From the NCBI RefSeq assembly GCF_023156235.1, contig NZ_JAKZAI010000008.1, positions 124,001-188,000 on the forward strand: DNA of 64,000 nucleotides. Reading direction: 5' to 3'. Shown one piece after another: positions 8,938 to 17,357 of the stretch. Positions within the stretch are counted from its first letter, which is position 1; each line of letters begins with the position of its first letter. A program made the translations under genes and the position numbers. This DNA is from Marinobacter goseongensis (GTDB lineage: Bacteria > Pseudomonadota > Gammaproteobacteria > Pseudomonadales > Oleiphilaceae). The notes below the pieces were generated by a model. The model was not told the origin of the DNA and did no database searches. It was given only the letters and a program-made list of their open reading frames with translations.

Positions 8938-9666
8938 TTATCCCCGGTTCAGCTCATACACCGCCATGTTGACGGCAGATGCCAGGTTCAGCGACTCAAT
9001 GGCGGCAGCGCCGGGGATGGTGAAACGGCGGGCGCCAAGTTCTGTGAGCGATTCGCCGGGAACACCGCGGGCTTCATTGCCGAACAGGTAGCAGTCGTGG
9101 CTCTGGAATTCCGCGCTGGTGATCGCGTCACCGCCGATATCGAGGCAAGCGATCCGGGCGTAACGGCTGGCCAGGGTGTCCAGGCTGACGTCGGTCTCCA
9201 CCGGTACATGGAAAATGGCCCCCATGCTGGCACGCACCACTTTCGGGTTGTAGGGATCGACGCTGCCGGGGCTGAGCAGGCAACGGAATCCGCCAAACCA
9301 GGCCAGGGTGCGCAGAATGGTGCCCAGGTTGCCGGGGTCCTGAACCTCATGCAGGTAGATGGCTTTCTCCGCGAGCGTTTCGCCGGTGCCCGCAGGTGGC
9401 GGCAGGGGCACCACCGCGAGGATGCCCTGGGGGGTTTTGGTGTCCGCCAGTTGCGTCATGTGCCGGTCGCTGATCACCTGCCGTGGCAAGGAGCCTGGCC
9501 AGTCCTGGTAGGCGCTGGTGACCAACAGCTGCGCTTGCTGCCAGTGGCGGTTGCCGGCTGCGGCCTTTTCCAGCTCCTGCACCAGATGTTCGCCCTCCAC
9601 CAGAAAATGGCCGAAAGCCTGGCGGTATTTCTTTTGATGCAGCTTCTTGATGTCGTCCAGCTTCAC
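8938..9666 (-). CDS. TrmH/SpoU-family RNA 2'-O-methyltransferase
   Basis: 242 residues. An N-terminal substrate-binding (SpoU_sub-like) part begins [28 protein letters not shown]. The SPOUT catalytic domain shows the three motifs: LHEVQDPGNLGTILRTLAWFG, CYLFGNEARGVP and IPGAAAIESLNLASAVNMAVYEL. It should methylate a ribose 2'-OH in rRNA or tRNA using SAM; the exact target is unknown. Its ATG overlaps the TGA of the upstream FAD dehydrogenase gene as ATGA, so the two form an operon. Confidence 0.88.
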   Translation of the reverse strand: MKLDDIKKLHQKKYRQAFGHFLVEGEHLVQELEKAAAGNRHWQQAQLLVTSAYQDWPGSLPRQVISDRHMTQLADTKTPQGILAVVPLPPPAGTGETLAEKAIYLHEVQDPGNLGTILRTLAWFGGFRCLLSPGSVDPYNPKVVRASMGAIFHVPVETDVSLDTLASRYARIACLDIGGDAITSAEFQSHDCYLFGNEARGVPGESLTELGARRFTIPGAAAIESLNLASAVNMAVYELNRG

Positions 9667-11309
9667 GGCGCGCTTCCCTGACTCTCTTCACTGCGCTGAA
9701 GATCCGTCATGATGGCTTTGGCGACGGCTTCGGCGACTTTGATGCCGTCCACCCCGGCGGACAGGATGCCGCCGGCATAACCGGCGCCTTCACCGGCCGG
9801 GTAGAGGCCGCGGGTGTTCAGACTTTGCAGGCTCTCACGATCGCGGGTGAGACGGACTGGAGATGAAGTGCGGGTTTCCACGCCGGTCAGCAGCGCGTCG
9901 GCCCGGTCAAAGCCACGGATCTGGCGCCCGAACGCCGGCAGGGCCTCGCGGATCGCCTCGATGGCGTAAGGCGGCAGTGACGGCGCAAGATCCCCCAGGC
10001 GGATACCGGGTTGGTAAGAGGGCTCTACCTCACCCAGCGTGTCTGACGGCCGGCCCGCGATAAAGTCCCCCACCAGTTGAGCCGGCGCGCAGTAGTCGCT
10101 GCCGCCGAGCACGTAGGCGTTGGCTTCCAGCCGTTCCTGCAGTTCGACCCCGGCCAGGGCATCGCCCGGGAAGTCCTGCTTGGGTTCGATATTGACGACA
10201 ATGCCGGAGTTGGCATTGCGCTCGTTGCGGGAGTACTGGCTCATGCCGTTGGTCACCACCCGCCCGGGTTCTGAGGTGGCGGCCACTACGGTGCCGCCCG
10301 GGCACATGCAGAAACTGTAAACTGCGCGGCCATTACTGGCGTGATACACCAGCTTGTAGTCCGCCGCGCCCAGGGCCGGATGGCCGGCGTATTTGCCCAG
10401 CCGGGCATGGTCGATCAGGCTTTGCGGGTGCTCGATGCGGAAACCGATGGCAAACGGCTTGGCTTCGACAAACACACCGCGGCGGTGCAGCATACGGAAG
10501 GTATCCCGGGCGCTGTGGCCCAGCGCCATCACCACGTGGCGGCTCTGCAACTGTTCGCCACTGGCCAGTTCCACCCCCTGAACCTGGCCGTTCTCCACCA
10601 TCAGGTCGGTGACCTTCTGCTGGAAGCGGATTTCGCCACCCAGCGTGATGATTTCGTCGCGCATGCGGGACACCACGCCGGTCAGCCGGAAGGTGCCGAT
10701 GTGGGGTTTGCTGACGAACAGGATCTCCTCCGGGGCACCGGCTTTCACAAACTCAGCCATCACCTTGCGGCCGTAGAATTTCGGGTCCTTGATCTGGCTG
10801 TAAAGTTTGCCGTCGGAGAACAGCCCCGCGCCGCCTTCACCGAATTGCACATTGGATTCCGGCGACAGCTGCTTTTTCCGCCACAGCGCCCAGGTGTCCT
10901 TGGTGCGGCGGCGCACGTCCTTTCCCCGTTCCAGCACAATGGGCCGGAACCCCATCTGGGCCAGCAGCAAAGCGGCGAACAATCCGCAGGGCCCGAGCCC
11001 GACGACAATCGGGCGCTCAGTCAGGTTCTCGGGGGCTTCCGCCACCGGATAGTAGGCGGTATCCGGCGCCGGGCGCACATGGGTATCCTCCGCGAACCGT
11101 TCCAGTACTGCGGCCTCGTTCTGCACGGTCAGATCGACGATGTAGACGAATTTGATCTCGCTGTTCTTCTTACGGGCGTCGTAGCTGCGCTTGAACACGG
11201 TCAAGTTCAGCAGATCGGCGTCGCGGAGCTGCAGGCGCTGCAGGAGGGCGGCCCTTAGGGCGTCCTCCGGATGATCAAGGGGTAATGCCAGTTCGGTAAC
11301 GCGAATCAT
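9663..11309 (-). CDS. NAD(P)/FAD-dependent oxidoreductase (COG2509-like)
   Basis: 548 residues from the ATG chosen here. The frame is open about 650 bases further upstream, but that part overlaps rlmE on the other strand and has no homology. [18 protein letters not shown] is the usual N-terminus of this family, with a RNA-binding-like first domain. The Rossmann FAD motif [18 protein letters not shown] is at about residues 105-122, followed by the family [26 protein letters not shown] segment. The C-terminal ending [29 protein letters not shown] is also typical. The biochemical role of these dehydrogenases is not established. It overlaps the methyltransferase gene by 4 bases. Confidence 0.85.
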   Translation of the reverse strand: MIRVTELALPLDHPEDALRAALLQRLQLRDADLLNLTVFKRSYDARKKNSEIKFVYIVDLTVQNEAAVLERFAEDTHVRPAPDTAYYPVAEAPENLTERPIVVGLGPCGLFAALLLAQMGFRPIVLERGKDVRRRTKDTWALWRKKQLSPESNVQFGEGGAGLFSDGKLYSQIKDPKFYGRKVMAEFVKAGAPEEILFVSKPHIGTFRLTGVVSRMRDEIITLGGEIRFQQKVTDLMVENGQVQGVELASGEQLQSRHVVMALGHSARDTFRMLHRRGVFVEAKPFAIGFRIEHPQSLIDHARLGKYAGHPALGAADYKLVYHASNGRAVYSFCMCPGGTVVAATSEPGRVVTNGMSQYSRNERNANSGIVVNIEPKQDFPGDALAGVELQERLEANAYVLGGSDYCAPAQLVGDFIAGRPSDTLGEVEPSYQPGIRLGDLAPSLPPYAIEAIREALPAFGRQIRGFDRADALLTGVETRTSSPVRLTRDRESLQSLNTRGLYPAGEGAGYAGGILSAGVDGIKVAEAVAKAIMTDLQRSEESQGSAP

Positions 11310-11471
11310 GGGATTTCCTGGCCGCCGGGTTATGGCCCGGCAGGTTGCAGTTGCAGAAGTGCGCCCATTGTACTGCCGGGCAGGGGCCTTGTCAGGCATT
11401 GGGCGGCTTTTGCGGTGGGCTTTGGGCAGGCGTACAATGCGGCTTTTCCCGCAGTGAGCAGAAGGCACCCC

Positions 11472-12095
11472 ATGGCCCGTTCCAAAAGCAGTAACCGCTG
11501 GCTCGAAGAGCACGTCAACGATCCCTTTGTGAAGCAGGCACAGCAGGACGGTTACCGCTCCCGTGCCAGTTACAAATTGCTGGAGATCAATGACAAGGAC
11601 CGCCTGATCCAGCCCACGGCACTGGTGGTGGATCTGGGCTCTGCGCCGGGCGGCTGGTCCCAGGTGGCCGCGAAGCTGGTGGGCCACAAAGGCCGCGTGG
11701 TGGCATCGGACATCCTGCCCATGGATGCCATCGCCGGGGTCGAGTTCATTCAGGGGGATTTCACCGAGCAATCGGTGTTTGACGAGATCATGACGACATT
11801 GGACGGCGCCCGTGCCGACGTGGTCATCTCCGACATGGCACCCAACATCAGCGGTGTGAATGTGGCCGACCAGGCCGCCTCCATGTATCTGGTGGAACTG
11901 GCGCTGGACATGGCCTGTCAGGTGCTCAAGCCCAAAGGCAGTTTTGTCGCCAAGGTATTCCACGGTGAAGGCTACGACGAGTATGTCAAAGCCGTGCGTG
12001 AGTCCTTCGACAAGGTGGTGATCCGCAAGCCGGATTCTTCACGGGCGCGGTCCCGGGAAGTGTACCTGGTGGCCAAGGGGTTCCGGGGCGCGTGA
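11472..12095 (+). CDS. rlmE: 23S rRNA (uridine-2552-2'-O)-methyltransferase
   Basis: 207 residues, matching RlmE/FtsJ (about 209 in E. coli). The SAM-binding loop [16 protein letters not shown], the catalytic Asp in [10 protein letters not shown], the Lys in [11 protein letters not shown] and [20 protein letters not shown] are all present, giving the K-D-K-E set. The frame opens further upstream, but the ATG at 11472 gives [24 protein letters not shown], the conserved start. In E. coli this gene precedes ftsH; here it is alone, facing the P450 gene. Confidence 0.95.
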   Translation: MARSKSSNRWLEEHVNDPFVKQAQQDGYRSRASYKLLEINDKDRLIQPTALVVDLGSAPGGWSQVAAKLVGHKGRVVASDILPMDAIAGVEFIQGDFTEQSVFDEIMTTLDGARADVVISDMAPNISGVNVADQAASMYLVELALDMACQVLKPKGSFVAKVFHGEGYDEYVKAVRESFDKVVIRKPDSSRARSREVYLVAKGFRGA

Positions 12096-12116
12096 GCCTC
12101 GCCCCGGCCCCTGTCG

Positions 12117-13526
12117 CTAGGTTTTCGCCGTGAGTTTCACCTGCATCCGGGTGTAGCCACGGACAAAGTTCGACTGCACATAGCCCGGCTCCTCCAGCAC
12201 CTCAATGTGATCAAAGCGCTTCAGGATTTCCTCCCACAGAATCCGCAACTGCATTTCCGCCAGCCGATTACCCATACAGCGATGGACGCCAAAGCCGAAT
12301 GACAGGTGTTTGCGGGCATTTTTGCGGTCAATGATGAAGCGGTCCGGGTCTTCATCAAACGCCCGTTCATCGCGATTGCCCGAGGCATACCACATGACAA
12401 CCTTGTCGCCCTTGCGGATGGTTGCCCCGTTCAGGGTCACGTCCTGTTTGGCAACCCGGCGCATGTAGGCCAGCGGCGTTTGCCAGCGAATGATCTCGGA
12501 CACCATGTTGGGTATCAGGGCGGGGTTCTTTTTGAGTTTGGCGAATTCATCGGGGAACTGATTGAGCGCCAACACACCGCCGGTCATCGAGTTACGGGTG
12601 GTGTCGTTGCCACCCACAATCAACAGTACCATGTTGCCCATGAACTCCATGGGACGGTTGATCATGGTGCGAGTGCTGTCGTTGGCCAGCAGCAAACTGA
12701 TCAGGTCGAAACCGGGCTCTTCGCCGGCGGCCAGGCGTGCCTCTTTCTCGCGCCACAGCAATGACAGGGTTCTGGCCATATCGGTGGCAACGTCGAACGC
12801 TTCGTCCGTATTGGACAGGCCGCCGGTGGCTTCCGGCGGGCTTGCGGCTACGTCGGACCAGTAAGCGAGCTTGTGACGCTGATCGAGCGGGAAATCAAGC
12901 AGCGTGGCGAGCATCCTCGAGGTGAGGTCAATGGACACCTTCTGTACCCAATCAAACGGCTCATTGACCGGCAGTTGATTCAGGACATCCGCGGTACGGC
13001 TGCGAATCAGGCTTTCCATTTGCGCCAGATTCTTCGGCGCCACAACACCCTGCACCGCCTGGCGCTGTACATCATGTTTTGGCGGATCCATGGCAATAAA
13101 GGTTTCCAGCTCCAGCCCCTCGGGTTGTGGCCCGATGGAAATGATCGGCTCGGCAGAGAACAGATCATGGTGGGTGTCGACGAACATGATGTCTTCGTAA
13201 CGGGTAACCGACCAGAACGGGCCAAACGGACTGTTGCCCTGATAGTGCACCGGGCATTCATCCCTCAGTCGCCTGAAATAGGAATGCCATAACCCCTGCC
13301 GGTACAGGAACGGGTTGCTGACATCGATATCCCGGAGCGCCAGCGTCGACACATCCGGCAGTGGGGTCTCGCGGAAAACCGGAATCGGGCGGGCTCGGCC
13401 TGCCCGTTGTTTGAGACCCTGAAACGCGTGAGCGCCTCTGATCTGCCAGTGCATCGGGATAATGGCGGTGGCTTTATCCAGCGCCGGCTGGATAACCGGC
13501 TCAAGTAACGGGCGCAGTAGGCTCAT
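12117..13526 (-). CDS. Cytochrome P450 CYP153A, terminal alkane hydroxylase (cluster 1)
   Basis: 469 residues. CYP153A enzymes hydroxylate n-alkanes or fatty acids at the terminal carbon using electrons from a ferredoxin and its reductase. Visible P450 elements: I-helix VGGNDTTRNS (about 305-313), ExxR in SEIIRW (344-347), and the haem loop FGFGVHRCMGNR with the thiolate Cys417. The CYP153-typical SVTRYEDIMFVD and IAMDPPKHDVQR stretches are also clear. It follows the ferredoxin gene on the same strand by 26 bp, so the pair is an operon. The window holds a second CYP153A near 57 kb, similar over its whole length. This cluster has no reductase gene of its own. Confidence 0.95.
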   Translation of the reverse strand: MSLLRPLLEPVIQPALDKATAIIPMHWQIRGAHAFQGLKQRAGRARPIPVFRETPLPDVSTLALRDIDVSNPFLYRQGLWHSYFRRLRDECPVHYQGNSPFGPFWSVTRYEDIMFVDTHHDLFSAEPIISIGPQPEGLELETFIAMDPPKHDVQRQAVQGVVAPKNLAQMESLIRSRTADVLNQLPVNEPFDWVQKVSIDLTSRMLATLLDFPLDQRHKLAYWSDVAASPPEATGGLSNTDEAFDVATDMARTLSLLWREKEARLAAGEEPGFDLISLLLANDSTRTMINRPMEFMGNMVLLIVGGNDTTRNSMTGGVLALNQFPDEFAKLKKNPALIPNMVSEIIRWQTPLAYMRRVAKQDVTLNGATIRKGDKVVMWYASGNRDERAFDEDPDRFIIDRKNARKHLSFGFGVHRCMGNRLAEMQLRILWEEILKRFDHIEVLEEPGYVQSNFVRGYTRMQVKLTAKT

Positions 13527-13552
13527 GCTTCACCTTTGAAGTGTTGTGGTAA

Positions 13553-13873
13553 TCACATCTGAAATTCGGGCAGGCGCACAACCATGCCATCCAGGTGCTC
13601 CGTGACGGTGACCTGGCAGGACAGGCGAGAGGTCTCGGTTTTCTCCGGCGTCAGTCCCAGCATGCCCTGCTCATCCGCCTGGATGCCGCCGGTGGCCTGA
13701 ATCCAGTGTTGATCGACGATTACGTGGCAGGTGCCGCACGCGCACGCGCCGCCGCAATCGGCGTCGATCCCGGGTACGTCGTTATCGACAGCCGCCTGCA
13801 TCAGTGACTGGCCCTCCTCGATGTTGACGACATGTTCTGTGCCGTTGTGCTCAATGAAGGTGATCTGACCCAT
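13553..13873 (-). CDS. [2Fe-2S] ferredoxin for CYP153 (cluster 1)
   Basis: 106 residues, adrenodoxin-like. The cluster ligands are Cys40, Cys46, Cys49 (C-x5-C-x2-C in DADCGGACACGTCH) and Cys86 in LSCQV. It begins MGQITFIEHNG and ends LPEFQM, almost the same as the ferredoxin of the second cluster. It would pass electrons from a ferredoxin reductase to the adjacent P450. It leads the two-gene operon and starts divergently from the AraC regulator, sharing the two-box operator in the gap. Confidence 0.93.
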   Translation of the reverse strand: MGQITFIEHNGTEHVVNIEEGQSLMQAAVDNDVPGIDADCGGACACGTCHVIVDQHWIQATGGIQADEQGMLGLTPEKTETSRLSCQVTVTEHLDGMVVRLPEFQM

Positions 13874-13948
13874 AACCCTCTCGCTTCTGTTGTGTCCGGA
13901 ATTAGCAGTGATGCGGCCAGATTAGGTGCTGCAGTGCGGCGGCGGCAG

Positions 13949-13983
13949 GTCATAAATTGACATTAGGGAGTCATTTAAAGACA
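13949..13983 (+). promoter_or_regulatory. Two-box operator shared by both CYP153 clusters (copy 1)
   Basis: Box A GTCATAAATTGACA (13949-13962) and box B GTCATTTAAAGACA (13970-13983) are direct repeats of GTCATNNNNNGACA, 21 bp apart start to start. The gap before the other araC-like gene at 56.4 kb holds the same arrangement with box B identical over 14 bases and the same 7-base spacer length, in the same orientation relative to the AraC gene. This fits a binding site for two DNA-binding subunits on one face of the helix. Direct reading; the regulator assignment is inferred. Confidence 0.75.
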
Positions 13984-14052
13984 CTCGGGTACGGCGGGAT
14001 GGGTTTGAGGCAGGCCGCCTGATCAACGCCAACGGATTAACAAGAAGGCCCT

Positions 14053-15081
14053 ATGACCACCATCGACTCCGGCATTGCGAGTATTCCCTCGAACTACAGC
14101 CGCCTGATTGCCCGGGAGTTGGGCCTTCAGACGCAGGACGTGTCCGATTTGCTGGCGATGACCGGTTTGTCTGTCGATCAGTTTCTGCGGGAGGACACCT
14201 TGCTGACACCCCAAAAGCAATTGCAGATCCTGCAGAACAGTCTGCGTATGGCCAATGATGCAGCTTTCGGTTTCCGGATAGGGCGTCGCCTGACCTCGCC
14301 GACTCACGGTGCTATGGGGTTTCTGGTGAACAGCAGCCCCGATCTGCATACCGCGTTGCGGGCATTCCAGGAATTTTTGCCAACCCGTATGAGCCTTGCC
14401 CGGCTGCAGTTAGAAACCCGGGGAGACTGGCTGGAGGTCACCTGCAGCTTTGACAGGGTGCACGAGGAAGAACTGCATCGGGTGCTGAGCGAGATCGCCG
14501 TCACCATCTTTTTTGAAAGTGCCGAGTTCATTGTGGGCCGCCCCCTGGAGGAGGCGGTCAGTTGCTTTGTTCACCAGAGGCCGGCCTACGGAGACCGGTA
14601 TGCCGACCATATTCCCGGCCCCGTAGAATTCGGGGCCGGGGCGTTCAGGCTGAGAATGCCGCTGGCGGTGTGCCGGATTCCGAACGCGTCCGCTAACGAT
14701 GAAAATTACAGGATGGCGTTGCAACAGTGCGAGGCCATGCTTACCCAACTGCATCCGGATCAGAAAACTTGCACCTACCAGGTCAAGAGAATGCTGCTGT
14801 CGCACCCGCCCGGAACCTTGAGCGAAGACGAGGCCGCCGCGATGCTGTTTGTCTGCAAGCGAACGCTTGCGAGAAGGCTGAAGCGCGAGGGGAGCAGTTT
14901 TCGACAACTGCGAAACGAAATTCTCTCGCAGCAGGCGATCGGTTATCTACGGGACGGCACTCTGTCGATCGAGGCGATGGCAGAATTGCTGAACTATCAC
15001 GACAGCGCCAATTTCCGGCGGGCGTTCAAAAAGTGGTTCGACGTGACGCCGGATGAATACCGGCGTCACAACCTGTCCTGA
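14053..15081 (+). CDS. AraC family regulator of CYP153 cluster 1
   Basis: 342 residues. The N-terminal ligand-binding part (about 20-205) is of the Arabinose_bd/OruR type: SRLIARELGLQTQDV, then THGAMGFLVNSSPDL. The C-terminal AraC double helix-turn-helix covers about residues 245-340 (LSEDEAAAMLFVCKRTLARRL, then LSIEAMAELLNYHDSANFRRAFKKW). It is divergent from the ferredoxin-P450 operon, the common position for the alkane-responsive activator of CYP153. It is a close paralogue of the regulator at 55.3-56.3 kb. The inducer (alkane or a derived alcohol/fatty acid) is inferred. Confidence 0.92.
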   Translation: MTTIDSGIASIPSNYSRLIARELGLQTQDVSDLLAMTGLSVDQFLREDTLLTPQKQLQILQNSLRMANDAAFGFRIGRRLTSPTHGAMGFLVNSSPDLHTALRAFQEFLPTRMSLARLQLETRGDWLEVTCSFDRVHEEELHRVLSEIAVTIFFESAEFIVGRPLEEAVSCFVHQRPAYGDRYADHIPGPVEFGAGAFRLRMPLAVCRIPNASANDENYRMALQQCEAMLTQLHPDQKTCTYQVKRMLLSHPPGTLSEDEAAAMLFVCKRTLARRLKREGSSFRQLRNEILSQQAIGYLRDGTLSIEAMAELLNYHDSANFRRAFKKWFDVTPDEYRRHNLS

Positions 15082-15106
15082 CCGTGTGCCGACGAACTTA
15101 GTCGCG

Positions 15107-15358
15107 TCAGGCCAGACAGATGCGATAACGGATCACGCCCGCGTCTTCCTCGCGGATCCATTCAATCCTGTGGCCGGTGACTTCGCACAGTAACTGCAGG
15201 TCGCCACGGCCGCTGGGGTCGTCGGCGAGAAAATCGACCCGTGTTCCGCTGGGCAGATGTTGGGTGCGTTTTTTCAAACGCAGAATCGGGAGGGGGCACA
15301 CCAGTCCGATGGCGTCGATCTGGTGAACCTCCTGCAGCGCGGCGGTTTGATCAGTCAA
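15107..15358 (-). CDS. TusA-like sulfur carrier protein
   Basis: About 83 residues from a TTG at 15358. A GTG at 15367 is also possible, and the frame stays open to 15439. The TusA/SirA motif GLVCPLPILRLKK with the single active Cys is present. The family passes persulfide sulfur between proteins. Here it is the last gene of the formate dehydrogenase operon, where it could hand sulfur towards the FdhD-dependent sulfuration of the molybdenum cofactor; that link is inferred from position. The start overlaps the stop of the small upstream ORF, so translation is probably coupled. Confidence 0.8.
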   Translation of the reverse strand: MTDQTAALQEVHQIDAIGLVCPLPILRLKKRTQHLPSGTRVDFLADDPSGRGDLQLLCEVTGHRIEWIREEDAGVIRYRICLA

Positions 15359-15479
15359 GCCGCACACTCGTTGCGCTGCTGCCTTGTTCGGCGGTGGACC
15401 AGCCGAGTTGCTCCAGTATTTCCGGGGCGAGAAAAGCAATCACCAGGGCGGCGGCAAACGCCAGAATCATGACCTTCAC
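15351..15479 (-). CDS. Small membrane peptide in the formate dehydrogenase operon
   Basis: 42 residues starting at a GTG that overlaps the stop of the gamma subunit as GTGA, with AAAGGAGAG 6-7 bases upstream. The first half is one hydrophobic helix (MILAFAAALVIAFLAPEIL), and the second half is short, polar and acidic-to-neutral, ending SVRLD. The reading frame fills the gap between fdhC and the TusA gene exactly and its stop touches the TusA start. I do not recognise a family. It may be a one-helix accessory subunit of the membrane-bound formate dehydrogenase; this rests on context and start signals only. Confidence 0.6.
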   Translation of the reverse strand: MKVMILAFAAALVIAFLAPEILEQLGWSTAEQGSSATSVRLD

Positions 15480-16648
15480 GTTGACTCTCCTTTCGCCTGC
15501 TTGGCTTCGACTTCGGCCACCCACAGATCATGATGCTGGCGCGCCCATTCGACATCTACCTGACCGTTACCCATGGCATCGAACGCACCTTCCATACCCA
15601 CCGAACCGATGTAGATATGAGCGATGATGGCGACCATCATCACGAACGCCACGATCGAGTGCCAGATATTGGCGTACTGCATCTCCTCGTGGGGCGCGAG
15701 AACCGTCGGGAAATCGGTGCCCAAAATGCTGTTCATTACGCCAAAGGTCTTGGCAAACATCGGCATTTCAAACGGAAACAGCAGTGACAGGCCAGACAGT
15801 GACACCGAGAAGCCCAGAATCATCACTGTCCAGAAAATGATCTTCTGGCCGGCGTTGAACTTTTTGGCGGGCGGATGGGATTTGGTGAAGATGCCGCCGC
15901 CTGCCTTGAGCCATTGCCAGTCCAGCTTGTTGGGGATGTTGTGGGCGACCCACATGACGAACGTCATGACCAGACCCAGCATGAACGCCCAGGCCACGTT
16001 GTTGTGGAGCCACTTGGAGCCTGCTGCCAGAGTCGCAAAGGCGTCCGGCCCCATCACCGGGATCAGAAAGCTGCGTCCCATCAGGGTAATCAAGCCGGTG
16101 AGGCCGAGGGCAATGAACGAGCCGGCCAGCAACCAGTGGCCGAAGCGTTCGATGGCCTTGAAGCGTTCGATGGTGGTCCCTGCGGGTCCGCCATCGATTT
16201 TGATGCGTCCGCGCACAAAGTAGAACACGGTCAGCAACGCGATGATGCCAAGCAGCGCCAGGCCGCCGTAGGTGAGCACCGGGCCTTCACGAAGCTTGTA
16301 CCAGGGCATGCCGCCGTCCTGGATCAGAACATCAGCGGCCGGGCTGCGGGCCTGGGTGGTGATGTCACTGTCGTTATAGCGAATGCCGCGCCAGGTGTCG
16401 GCGTCCGAGACACCTCCGCGGGTGCCGAGCGGTTCGCTGATGGCGGGCGCCTTGTCAGGGTTGCCCAGATTTTCTGAGCGGAACGACTCGTCAACTTTCA
16501 TCTGTTGCTGACGGGCCATGATGTCTTCGAGGGTCTGAGCACCCCCGGTGCTGGACCGGTCGACCTCGGCGGTCTCCTGCGCCCACGTCGGGTTGACCAG
16601 CAGCGTCGCCAGTGCAAACACCGCGGCACCAAACAGTTTCATGTTCAT
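15476..16648 (-). CDS. fdhC: Formate dehydrogenase gamma subunit (cytochrome b556)
   Basis: 390 residues. A Sec signal peptide (MKLFGAAVFALATLLVNPTWA) is followed by about 100 periplasmic residues, then four or five transmembrane helices of the di-haem cytochrome b family (from about 128 to 365). The phrases ERFGHWLLAGSFIALGLTGLI and WLHNNVAWAFMLGLVMTFVMWVAHN contain His ligands for haem b. The subunit anchors the complex and passes electrons from the iron-sulfur subunit to quinone. The N-terminal extension is longer than in FdnI (217 residues) and resembles the Shewanella/Pseudomonas-type gamma subunits. GGAG lies before the ATG. It is separated from fdhB by 85 bp with a hairpin. Confidence 0.93.
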   Translation of the reverse strand: MNMKLFGAAVFALATLLVNPTWAQETAEVDRSSTGGAQTLEDIMARQQQMKVDESFRSENLGNPDKAPAISEPLGTRGGVSDADTWRGIRYNDSDITTQARSPAADVLIQDGGMPWYKLREGPVLTYGGLALLGIIALLTVFYFVRGRIKIDGGPAGTTIERFKAIERFGHWLLAGSFIALGLTGLITLMGRSFLIPVMGPDAFATLAAGSKWLHNNVAWAFMLGLVMTFVMWVAHNIPNKLDWQWLKAGGGIFTKSHPPAKKFNAGQKIIFWTVMILGFSVSLSGLSLLFPFEMPMFAKTFGVMNSILGTDFPTVLAPHEEMQYANIWHSIVAFVMMVAIIAHIYIGSVGMEGAFDAMGNGQVDVEWARQHHDLWVAEVEAKQAKGEST

Positions 16649-16698
16649 GAGAACACTCCAGCGGAATGGACAATAAGAAGCGGTTGCCCGAAGGAATT

Positions 16699-16718
16699 CC
16701 GGGGCACTAGGGCCCCGG
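16699..16718. repeat. Hairpin between fdhB and fdhC
   Basis: CCGGGGC (16699-16705) pairs with GCCCCGG (16712-16718) over a 6-base loop, inside the 85-bp gap between the iron-sulfur and cytochrome subunits. It lacks a T tract, so it may set relative expression by partial termination or RNA stabilisation. Similar intercistronic hairpins are common where subunits are needed in unequal amounts. Confidence 0.45.
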
Positions 16719-16733
16719 ATCCATCAGTTGGGC

Positions 16734-17342
16734 TTAAGCGCCCTTCTTCTCGTAGGCTGTGCCCCATCCCCAGGCGCCAGAACCGAAACCACGGTTCACC
16801 ACGCGTTGGCGATAGATATCCGCCACCTCGTTGCCATCACCGGCCAACAGGGCTTTGGTTGAGCACATTTCCGCACAGATGGGCAGTTTGCCCTCTGCAA
16901 TCCGGTTGCGCCCATACTTGGCGAACTCGGCCTGGGAGTTGTCCTCTTCCGGACCACCGGCACAGAACGTGCACTTGTCCATCTTGCCCCGGCTGCCGAA
17001 GTTACCCGCCTGCGGGAACTGGGGCGCACCAAAGGGGCAAGCGTAGAAGCAGTACCCACAACCGATACACAGATCCTTGGAGTGCAACACCACACCGTCC
17101 TCAGTCTGGTAGAAGCAATCCACCGGGCAGACGGCCATACAGGGCGCGTCTGAACAGTGCATGCAGGCTACCGAGATCGAACGCTCTCCGGGTTTGCCAT
17201 CTTCGATGGTGACCACGCGTCGACGGTTGATGCCCCAGGGGACCTCATGCTCATTTTTACAGGCCGTTACGCAAGCATTGCATTCGATGCAGCGCTCGGC
17301 ATCACAAAGGAATTTTGCGCGTGCTTGTCCTTCAAGAGCCAT
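16734..17342 (-). CDS. fdhB: Formate dehydrogenase iron-sulfur (beta) subunit
   Basis: 202 residues with the cysteine pattern of four [4Fe-4S] clusters: CDAERCIECNACVTACKNEH, CMHCSDAPCMAVCPVDC, CIGCGYCFYACPFGAPQFP, and CTFC with a later Cys pair. It transfers electrons from the catalytic subunit to the cytochrome b subunit. It is shorter than FdnH/FdoH (about 300) and lacks the C-terminal membrane helix, as in Shewanella and Wolinella type enzymes. It lies 15 bp after fdhA on the same strand. Confidence 0.95.
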   Translation of the reverse strand: MALEGQARAKFLCDAERCIECNACVTACKNEHEVPWGINRRRVVTIEDGKPGERSISVACMHCSDAPCMAVCPVDCFYQTEDGVVLHSKDLCIGCGYCFYACPFGAPQFPQAGNFGSRGKMDKCTFCAGGPEEDNSQAEFAKYGRNRIAEGKLPICAEMCSTKALLAGDGNEVADIYRQRVVNRGFGSGAWGWGTAYEKKGA

Positions 17343-17357
17343 TTTCTACACCTCTTA

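Noticed and set aside
11310..11963. Upstream extension of the FAD dehydrogenase frame
   Set aside because: It overlaps rlmE on the other strand, and the family N-terminus starts at 11309.
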